From an uncultured Collinsella sp. (GTDB lineage: Bacteria; Actinomycetota; Coriobacteriia; Coriobacteriales; Coriobacteriaceae): 20,780 nt of DNA. Made by a program: the position numbers and the translations under genes. Where the stretch lies: contig CABSMZ010000015.1 of assembly GCA_902478875.1 (NCBI GenBank), positions 1 to 20,780 on the forward strand, read 5' to 3'. Positions 14,546-20,780 of this stretch are shown here, piece by piece (within the stretch, counting starts at the first letter, position 1; each line of letters opens with the position of its first letter). A model generated the notes under the pieces. That model was not told the DNA's origin. It made no database searches and saw only the letters and a list, made by a program, of their open reading frames with translations.

Positions 14546-14689
14546 ATGGCTGAGGAGAAGAAGACGTATAAGTTCGTGTGCGTCGTTTGCGGTTACGAGG
14601 TTGAGGTCGATACGCCCGAGCTGCCCGAGGATTATGTGTGCCCGGTGTGCGGCGTCGGTCCCGATCAGTTTGAGCTCGTCGAGGAGTAG
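14546..14689 (+). CDS. Short rubredoxin
   Basis: A 47-residue protein with two CxxC knuckles, C12-V-V-C15-G-Y and C32-P-V-C35-G, ending DQFELVEE: a one-iron, four-cysteine rubredoxin that carries single electrons. The spacing between knuckles is short (16 residues), as in the rubredoxin domain of rubrerythrin, and the usual long insert with GTxFexLPxDW is reduced to TPELPEDYVC. GAGAGGAG lies upstream of the ATG. With the flavin reductase gene before it, the pair corresponds to the two domains that are fused in high-molecular-weight rubredoxin. A terminator follows. Confidence 0.93.
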   Translation: MAEEKKTYKFVCVVCGYEVEVDTPELPEDYVCPVCGVGPDQFELVEE

Positions 14690-14728
14690 CTCGCAGACAC
14701 ACGGCGAAAGCCGAACATAGCTCTGTCC

Positions 14729-14764
14729 AAGGGCCTCGGTCGAATTCTCGGCCGGGGCCCTTTT
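14729..14764 (+). terminator. Rho-independent terminator of rubredoxin
   Basis: A 15-bp stem (14729-14743 with 14748-14762, two G-U pairs) with an ATTC loop is followed by TTTT (14761-14764), 40 bases after the rubredoxin stop. Confidence 0.85.
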
Positions 14765-14833
14765 CCTCCGCCCCCAAGGGATCACGGTTGCTGTTGGCCG
14801 ATCCTGTCTGTTGTGAGTCCGGCCGACCTTTTG

Positions 14834-14968
14834 TCTTAATCTGTAACGTCTAACGGCTCAAAACGGGTCTTCCTGTTATAGATCGAGACAAACGGAGCTG
14901 TCCCTCGGAATGATCTCGATCTGTAACATCTAGACATCAAAAGCGGGTCTAGATGTTACAGATCGATA
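14834..14968. repeat. Two-unit palindromic array on an 80-nt period, cluster 1
   Basis: Half-sites related to TCTCGATCTGTAACA start at 14834 and 14914, and half-sites related to its complement TGTTACAGATCGAGA start at 14874 and 14954. Each is exactly 40 nt from the next, leaving 25-nt spacers. The second unit is the better hairpin: 22-nt arms (14914-14935 and 14947-14968) with one mismatch. The same elements recur in cluster 2 at 17242-17456. The array fills most of the 307-base gap between convergent rubredoxin and mntH; the remainder, 14765-14833, holds only a weak inverted repeat (GTTGGCCG / CGGCCGAC). Confidence 0.9.
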
Positions 14969-14996
14969 CGTTTGCCTGGGTAAGTGCCCCGCCCCA

Positions 14997-16253
14997 TTAC
15001 ATCCCTGTCAGCAACACGACATCGAGAATCGTCACGATGGCACCGATTCCTACGAGCAGCACGTTGAGCGGGCGCGAGTTGGCGTATTTGCCCATGACGC
15101 GGGGCGAACTGGTGAGTCGTATGAGCACAAAGACCGTAATCGGCAGCTGAAGCGACAGCAGCGCCTGACTCCAGATAAGACCTTCAAAAGGATTCGGGAC
15201 GACCAGGCAGGCAACAACTGCGCCGGCAAAGCAGAGTGCCACGCCAATCGATGAGTGTCGGTCGTGGATATCGTATTCCTCGTCGAACATGCCCGCGGTG
15301 ATGGTGCCCGCCGCCATGCCCGCCGTCACACTACTCGATAGACCCGCAAACAGCAGCGCCACCGCAAAGATGGTCGAGCTTGCCGGGCCCAGGATGGGGG
15401 AGAGCGTGGCCGCTGCGACGGCGAGGTCGTCAACGACAATGCCGTGCGCAAAGAAGGTCGTTGCGGCCAGGATGACCATGGCCGAGTTGATTGCCCAGCC
15501 CACGCCCATCGAAAAGAGCGTATCGAAGAGCTCATAGCGCAGACGCTCTTCGATAACCTGCTCGCCTTGGCCTTCGAAGTGCATGGATTGGATGACCTCG
15601 GAGTGCAGGAAGAGGTTGTGGGGCATAACGACCGCACCCAGGACGCTCACGATAATCGCGGCAGAGCCAGTGGGCATGCTGGGCGTGATCCAGCTTGCGG
15701 CGGCTTGCGGCCAGTCGACCTTGACCAGCGCAAGCTCGGCCAAAAACGAGAGTCCTACCACGCCTACGAAGGCGATGATCCAGCGTTCGGCACGCTTGTA
15801 GGAGTTCGTCATGAGCATCGCCATCGATACTGCCGCCACGATGACGCAGCCCGCGCGCACGGGCTGCCCAAAGAGCATTTGAAGGGCAATCGCGCCACCC
15901 AGGACTTCGGCCATGGCGGTGGCGATCGTAGCGAGATAGGCGCTGCCGAGTACAGCACGTCCCACGATACGGGGGAGAAAGCGGGTCGTGGCCTCGGCAA
16001 GACAGGCGCCCGTGGCGATGCCCAAGTGCGCCGCGTTGTGCTGCAAGACGATGAGCATGATCGTGGACAGCGTGACAATCCACAGCAGCGTGTAGCCAAA
16101 CAGCGAGCCTGCGGCCATGTTGGAGGCCCAGTTGCCCGGGTCGATAAAGCCGACGGTCACAAGCAGCCCGGGGCCGATATGCCGCGCAATATCTAGGCCT
16201 CCGTGACCACCGGTGCGTCGGGAGCCAAAGTGTTGTTTGAGATGGTTGAGCAT
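14997..16253 (-). CDS. mntH: NRAMP-family divalent metal (Mn2+) transporter
   Basis: A 418-residue integral membrane protein with about eleven helices. NRAMP transporters import Mn2+ or Fe2+ with protons. The metal-site motifs are intact: DPGN at 38-41 in helix 1 (VGFIDPGNWASNMAAG) and MPHN at 210-213 in helix 6 (LGAVVMPHNLFLHS), the methionine giving preference for transition metals over Ca2+ or Mg2+. The ATG at 16253 is preferred because AGGAG lies about seven bases upstream; a further in-frame ATG at 16289 has no such site. It starts 75 bases after the gpmA stop on the same strand without a clear terminator between them, so co-transcription from the gpmA promoter is likely. No MntR or Fur box is evident. 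Confidence 0.93.
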   Translation of the reverse strand: MLNHLKQHFGSRRTGGHGGLDIARHIGPGLLVTVGFIDPGNWASNMAAGSLFGYTLLWIVTLSTIMLIVLQHNAAHLGIATGACLAEATTRFLPRIVGRAVLGSAYLATIATAMAEVLGGAIALQMLFGQPVRAGCVIVAAVSMAMLMTNSYKRAERWIIAFVGVVGLSFLAELALVKVDWPQAAASWITPSMPTGSAAIIVSVLGAVVMPHNLFLHSEVIQSMHFEGQGEQVIEERLRYELFDTLFSMGVGWAINSAMVILAATTFFAHGIVVDDLAVAAATLSPILGPASSTIFAVALLFAGLSSSVTAGMAAGTITAGMFDEEYDIHDRHSSIGVALCFAGAVVACLVVPNPFEGLIWSQALLSLQLPITVFVLIRLTSSPRVMGKYANSRPLNVLLVGIGAIVTILDVVLLTGM

Positions 16254-16328
16254 GGTGCGCTCCTGTGTATGGGCGGCGTGACGTCGCATCTGGGCCGTGC
16301 GGCGCCACGCGTCGGTTTTGGGTTGGGG

Positions 16329-17102
16329 CTACTTGTGTGCTTTGCCCTGATTGGCCACGGCGTCGATCTTGGCGGCGATGGTCGCCGGGTCGCCGATGTA
16401 GCGCTTGTCGAGGACGTTGAAATCGGTGTCGAAGGTGTAGACGAGCGGCACGCCGGTGGGGATGTTGACCTTGAGGATCTCCTCGGGCGTGAGGTGCTCG
16501 AGCTTCATGACGAGTGAGCGCAGGGAGTTGCCGTGTGCGGCGATGAGTACGCGCTTGCCGGCGAGCATCTGGGGGCGAATCTCGTCTTCGAAATAAGGCC
16601 AGGCGCGGGCGATCGTGTCCTTGAGGCACTCGGTATAGGGCAGCTGATCGGGCGCGACGTCGCGGTATTGCTCCTGGGTGTGGGGGTCGCGCGCGTCGTC
16701 CGGCTCGAGTGCCGGCGGGCAGACATCGAAGGAGCGGCGCCAGATGAGCACCTGTTCGTCGCCGTGCTCCGCGGCGGCATCGGCCTTGTTGAGACCCTGC
16801 AACGCACCGTAGTGGCGCTCGTTGAGCTTCCAGGATTTGATGACGGGCAGCCACTCGCGATCCATTTGGCCGAGCACGATGTTGAGGGTGTGGATCGCGC
16901 GCTTGAGACGCGAAGTGTAGCAGACGTCAAAGTCGAAACCGGCTTCTTTGAGGGCGCGGCCGCCTGCCGCCGCCTCTTCGCGGCCCGTGTCGGTGAGCTC
17001 GACATCGGTCCAGCCGGTGAACAGGTTGAGCTTGTTCCACTCGGACTCTCCGTGACGGATAAGGACGAGTTGCATCGTCTGCTGGTCTGCTTGGTGCGCC
17101 AT
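16329..17102 (-). CDS. gpmA: 2,3-bisphosphoglycerate-dependent phosphoglycerate mutase
   Basis: Interconverts 3- and 2-phosphoglycerate in glycolysis through a phosphohistidine. The 257-residue protein has the histidine phosphatase motif LVLIRHGESEWN (phospho-acceptor H17), FTGWTDVELTDTG, TSRLKRAIHT, the catalytic ERHYGALQG (E95) and AAHGNSLRSL (H190), matching dPGM across its length, including the insert RRSFDVCPP. It is about ten residues longer than E. coli GpmA, with a short N-terminal MAHQADQQT before the core. AAGGAGG five bases upstream of the ATG at 17102 supports this start. It heads the minus-strand pair gpmA-mntH and is divergent from gltB. Confidence 0.96.
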   Translation of the reverse strand: MAHQADQQTMQLVLIRHGESEWNKLNLFTGWTDVELTDTGREEAAAGGRALKEAGFDFDVCYTSRLKRAIHTLNIVLGQMDREWLPVIKSWKLNERHYGALQGLNKADAAAEHGDEQVLIWRRSFDVCPPALEPDDARDPHTQEQYRDVAPDQLPYTECLKDTIARAWPYFEDEIRPQMLAGKRVLIAAHGNSLRSLVMKLEHLTPEEILKVNIPTGVPLVYTFDTDFNVLDKRYIGDPATIAAKIDAVANQGKAHK

Positions 17103-17154
17103 AGGGGCCTCCTTGATCTGGCACGGTGTGCGTGCCGTTTGCTTGACGCCGCAA

Positions 17155-17183
17155 AGGATACCCGTTTTAAGCTTAAAAGTTAA
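17155..17183 (-). promoter_or_regulatory. Possible gpmA promoter with internal palindrome
   Basis: On the minus strand TTAACT (17178-17183) and TATCCT (17155-17160) are 17 bases apart. The spacer holds TTTTAAGCTTAAAA (17165-17178), a perfect 14-bp palindrome, which could be an operator. The region is AT-rich against a GC-rich background. Confidence 0.4.
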
Positions 17184-17241
17184 CCAAGACTAACAAAATT
17201 GTTCTATTTGAATGGGATGGTGAAGGGGGGCTGCCGAAATG

Positions 17242-17456
17242 TCTCGATCTGTAACAACGAGGGATGGAAATTGGGCCTAGGTGTTACAGATCGAGACAGG
17301 AAGAAATGGTCCTATGTAATCTCTCGATCTGTAACAGCTGACCGCCAAAGCCGGCCCTTCGTGTTACAGATTGAGACATTCGGAACCGTCTCTCAAGAAC
17401 ATCTCAATCTGTAACAGTTAGGCGTCGAAATGGGATCTTCCTGTTACAGAATGAGA
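17242..17456. repeat. Three-unit palindromic array on an exact 80-nt period, cluster 2
   Basis: Left half-sites (TCTCGATCTGTAACA or one change) start at 17242, 17322 and 17402; right half-sites (TGTTACAGATCGAGA or one or two changes) start at 17282, 17362 and 17442. All six are exactly 40 nt apart, with 25-nt spacers. Intra-unit spacers share a central AAA-then-GG core in one orientation but otherwise differ. The array lies in the 537-base divergent gap between gpmA and gltB; 17461-17530 then reads like a coding remnant on the minus strand, and 17551-17571 holds the GTTTCGAAAC site. Confidence 0.92.
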
Positions 17457-17550
17457 TGTTTGAAGCGGTGAGCTTACGGGCGAACTTGGGGGCCTTGTTG
17501 CCGCCCTTAAGGTCGGCGGTGCCCACTCGTAGGGCGCGCGTTACGCGATT

Positions 17551-17571
17551 GTTTCGAAACGGGTGGGAAAC
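17551..17571. promoter_or_regulatory. GTTTCGAAAC palindrome upstream of gltB
   Basis: GTTTCGAAAC (17551-17560) is a perfect 10-bp palindrome. GAAAC recurs 11 bases later (17567-17571), and GTTAC lies 11 bases before (17540-17544). Five-base blocks spaced by six recall the GTnAC-n6-GAAAC arrangement of actinobacterial GlnR nitrogen-control sites, but the order and orientation do not match cleanly. It is a candidate gltB control site only. Confidence 0.3.
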
Positions 17572-17639
17572 ACAACGGGCCGGCGATGCTCCTAGTATGC
17601 CTATTCAACTGACTGTCTAATATCTAGGGGAGGATCGCG

Positions 17640-20600
17640 ATGCAGGCAGATTCCGCTCAGCAGCAGGGCCTTTATCGCCCCGAATTCGACCACGATGCAT
17701 GTGGCATCGGCGCGCTTGCCGATATCAACGGTGAGCGCCATCACCAGATTCTGGACGACGCGCTGTCCATTCTGGTCAACTTGGAGCACCGCGGCGGTAC
17801 GGGACTCGAGAAGAACACCGGCGACGGCGCCGGCATCCTGTTCCAGGTTCCGCATCACTTTTTCCGCAAAGAAGCTCAAAAGTGCGGTCAGATTCTGCCA
17901 GCAGAGGGCGACTATGGCGTGGCCATGCTGTTCTTTCCGCAGGACGACAAGGGCGTAGAGGATGCCCGCCGCGTGTTTGAGGAGGGCTGTGCCGAGGCCG
18001 GCGTGCCGCTGCTCTTTTGGCGCGAGGTGCCCGTCGACCCGCACGACCTGGGCGAGACGGCCCGCGCCTGCATGCCCACCATTCTGCAAGCCTTTCTGGG
18101 CCGCCCCGACGACACGCCCGCCGGCGATGCCTTCGAGCGTCGCCTGTACGTGTGCCGTCGCACTATCGAGAAGAAGGCCGATGCCGAGTTTGCCCTGCGC
18201 GACAAGATCTTCTACGTCTGCTCCATGAGCTCGCGCACTATCGTGTACAAGGGCATGCTCGTCGCCACGCAGATGCGCCGCTTCTTCATCGACCTCAACG
18301 ACGCCGCCGTCAAGACGGCCGTGGCGCTCGTCCACTCGCGCTACTCCACCAACACCACGCCCAGCTGGGAGCGCGCGCACCCCAACCGCTTTATCATCCA
18401 TAACGGCGAGATCAACACCCTCAAGGGCAACGTCAACTGGATTCGCGCCCGCGAGCCCAACCTGTACGGCCCCGTGCTGCAGCACGATCTTGAGCGCGTG
18501 ATGCCTATCATCAACCGCGAGGGATCCGATTCCGCGATTCTGGACAACGTGCTCGAGTTCCTGGTCATGAACGGTCGCCCGCTCACGCGTGCCGCGTCCA
18601 TGTTGCTGCCCGAGCCGTGGGACCACAACGACAGCCTGAGTGAGGAGCGCCGCGCCTACGACGCCTACCAGTCCATGCTCATGGAGCCGTGGGACGGCCC
18701 GGCGGCCATCGCCTTTACCGACGGCCGTACCCTGGGCGCCGCCCTCGATCGCAACGGCCTGCGCCCCGCTCGTTACTACGTGACGCGCGACGGTCGCTTT
18801 ATGCTGGCAAGCGAGGTGGGCACCATCGAGGTGAGCCCCGAGAACATCGTGACGAGCGGCTGTCTGGGGCCGGGCCAGATGCTCGAGGTCGACTTTGCCC
18901 GCGGGCGCGTCATCTACAATGACGAGCTGCGCGCCCGTTACGCCAAGGAAAAGCCCTACCGTGATTGGATTGCCGAGGAGACGTTGACGGTCGACGCGCT
19001 CGATAGGCCTGCCGCGGCAACGCCCGCCGAGGACGCCGAGGTGCCCGCCGCCGTGCGCATGGCTAAGCTCGGGTATCACTGGGATGATGTTGACGAGGTC
19101 GTGCGTCCCATGGCCCAGCAGGGCAAGGCGCCGCTTGCCTCGATGGGCATCGACGCGCCGCTGGCTTGTCTGTCCAAGAAGACGCGTTCGTTCTTCGACT
19201 ACTTCTATCAGCTGTTCGCTCAGGTCACGAATCCTCCGATCGATGCCCTGCGCGAGCACATGGTGACTTCGACCACGCTCTACCTGGGCAACCACGGCAA
19301 CCTGCTCGAGGATTCCCGCACGGCCTGTCAGCTGGTGCGCTTGGAGCGCCCATTGCTCAACGATGAAGAGTTCGAGCATATCTGTGCCATCGACCGTGTT
19401 GGCTTTAAGACCCGTCGCTTCCGTGCCGTCTACCGCCGCGATGCCGGCGAGGGCGCGCTGCAGGCTGCGCTCAAGCAGCTTGCAGAGGACGTTGAGGCTG
19501 CGGTCCGCGATGGCGTGAACATCGTGGTGTTGAGCGATCGTGCCGCTGCGGGCGAGGTGCCCGTGCCGTCGCTGCTCGCTGTGGGCTGCGTGCATAACCA
19601 CCTGATCCGCGCCGGCGTGCGTACCTTTGCCGACATCGTGGTGGAGAGCGGCGACGCCGTGTCTCCGCACGACTTTGCGGCACTGGTGGGCTACTCCGCG
19701 AGCGGCATCTATCCGTACAACGCACATGCGTGCATCCGCGATCTGGCGGCACACGGCGACCTGGACGTGACGGCCGAGCAGGGCATCGCCAACTACAACA
19801 AGGCTGCGACGGCGGGCATCGTCTCCATCATGTCCAAGATGGGCATCTCCACGGTGCAGAGCTACCATTCGGCGCAGATCTTCGAGGCCGTGGGCTTTAC
19901 GCCGGAGTTCGTCAACGCGTACTTCGCCGGCACGGTGAGCCGTGTGGGCGGTATGGGCGTCGAGGACGTTGAGCGCGAGCAAAACGAGCGCTACGACGCC
20001 GCGCTCGCTATCCTTAAGAGCCCGGCTCCCGATCAGCTGCCCACGCTGGGTCTGACCAAGTGGCGCCCGCTCGGCGGCGAGGAACACCTCATCGACCCCC
20101 AGGCCGTCTACCTGCTGCAGACCGCCTGCCGTGAGGACAGCTACGACACCTTTAAGGAGTACAGTGCCCGCCTGCACCGCACCGGCCGTGCCGTGCGTCT
20201 GCGCGACTTGCTCGACTTTGATGCCAGCGGCCGCACGCCGGTTTCGCTCGACGAGGTCGAGCCCGCGCTCAACATCGTCCGCCGCTTTAACACCGGCGCC
20301 ATGTCGTACGGCTCCATCAGCAAGGAAGCACACGAGTGCATGGCCATCGCCATGAACCGCCTGCACGGCCGTTCCAACTCCGGCGAGGGCGGTGAGGATC
20401 CGCGTCGCGAGACCCCGCTGGCTAACGGTGATTCCAAGAACTCCGCGATCAAGCAGGTGGCAAGTGCGCGCTTTGGCGTGACGAGCCGCTACCTGTGCAG
20501 CGCTTTCGAGATTCAGATCAAGATGGCCCAGGGCGCCAAGCCCGGCGAGGGTGGCCACCTGCCCGGCAAGAAGGTCTACCCCTGGATTGCCGAGGTCCGT

Positions 20601-20771
20601 CAGTCCACGCCCGGCATCGGCCTGATCTCGCCTCCGCCGCATCACGACATCTACTCCATCGAAGACCTGGCCGAGCTCATCTTTGACCTTAAGAACGCCA
20701 ACCCCGGCGCACGCGTGTCGGTCAAGCTGGTCAGCGAGGCCGGCGTCGGCACCATCGCCACCGGTGTGGCC
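17640..20771 (+). CDS. gltB: Glutamate synthase large subunit, 3'-truncated by contig end
   Basis: GltB transfers the amide nitrogen of glutamine to 2-oxoglutarate, making two glutamates, with electrons from a small subunit or ferredoxin. The first 1044 residues are present. Residue C21 (DACGIGAL) is the expected N-terminal nucleophile of the class-II glutamine amidotransferase after removal of a 20-residue propeptide. That domain follows to about 420, with HSRYSTNT (H232 onward) and HNGEINTLKGN (N255-G256). The central domain (about 450-760) contains YSASGIYPYNAHA, and the FMN domain begins near RFNTGAMSYGSISKEAH and includes SNSGEGGED, KMAQGAKPGEGG and ISPPPHHDIYSIEDLAELI. The reading frame ends in adapter at 20772, before the 3Fe-4S cysteines. 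GGGGAGGA (17627-17634) supports the ATG at 17640. No clear promoter hexamers were found. Confidence 0.95.
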
Positions 20772-20780
20772 CTGTCTCTT
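20772..20780 (+). other. Start of Nextera mosaic end (artefact)
   Basis: The last nine bases, CTGTCTCTT, are the first nine of the reverse-complemented Tn5 mosaic end. They would add Leu-Ser-Leu to GltB after TGVA, where family members normally continue with Lys/Gly and Ala, so they are not genomic. This mirrors the adapter at bases 1-49. Confidence 0.9.

Noticed and set aside
15444..16196. 250-codon plus-strand frame opposite mntH
   Set aside because: Antisense to a transporter with intact DPGN and MPHN motifs; no ribosome-binding site or domain.
17242..17456. CRISPR array
   Set aside because: The repeats alternate in orientation, are only 15 nt, the intervals share a core sequence, and no cas gene is present.
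17601..20645. 1014-codon open frame on the minus strand
   Set aside because: It is antisense to gltB, which has clear family motifs throughout. The protein is low-information (Arg, His, Gly, Val rich) and the long opening comes from G/C-ending codons on the coding strand.

Overview
The window is an assembled short-read contig from a high-GC bacterium. Gene content, G/C-ending codons and gene style suggest an actinobacterial gut anaerobe of the Coriobacteriia, most likely Collinsella-like; this is inference, because no 16S or other marker is present. Both ends carry Illumina Nextera sequence: bases 1-49 are the end of the P7 primer, an 8-base index and the transposon end, and bases 20772-20780 are the start of the mosaic end. 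Native DNA is therefore about 50-20771, and both terminal genes are cut by library construction rather than by biology.

Layout. (1) 50-646: the end of a transketolase C-terminal subunit, its terminator and a 67-bp palindromic repeat, then a 128-bp near-perfect palindrome at 772-899. (2) 1004-3131: ftsE-ftsX, with a 172-residue low-complexity extension on FtsE. (3) 3267-5402: rnr (RNase R). (4) 5403-11326: a solitary serine recombinase, then a MurNAc catabolic set (RpiR-type regulator, murQ, murP-type PTS EIIBC, mupG-type DUF871 hydrolase), then an ArsC/Spx-like protein. (5) 11399-12309: a small minus-strand protein, a 29-bp tandem repeat, and a tRNA-Gln/tRNA-Glu transcription unit with a clear promoter and terminator. 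(6) 12369-13746: a TPR protein overlapping smpB, followed by a second copy of the 67-bp repeat. (7) 13953-14689: a flavin reductase and a 47-residue rubredoxin. (8) 14997-17102, minus strand: gpmA then mntH. (9) 17640-20771: the 5' two-thirds of gltB (large subunit of glutamate synthase).

How the genes work together. MurP would import and phosphorylate MurNAc or the disaccharide MurNAc-GlcNAc, MupG would cleave the phosphorylated disaccharide, and MurQ would convert MurNAc-6P to GlcNAc-6P under control of the RpiR/SIS regulator. RNase R and SmpB both serve trans-translation but lie about 7.9 kb apart, with the recombinase, mur genes and tRNAs between them. FtsE/FtsX form the divisome ABC complex. 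Flavin reductase and rubredoxin look like a split electron-transfer pair.

The most unusual signal is structural. Five hairpin units, in two clusters (14834-14968 and 17242-17456) on either side of the gpmA-mntH block, have 15-nt half-sites TCTCGATCTGTAACA and TGTTACAGATCGAGA that alternate on an exact 40-nt lattice (80-nt full period). With the two 67-bp palindromes, the 128-bp palindrome and several smaller perfect palindromes, the intergenic DNA here is rich in ordered inverted repeats that no gene explains.
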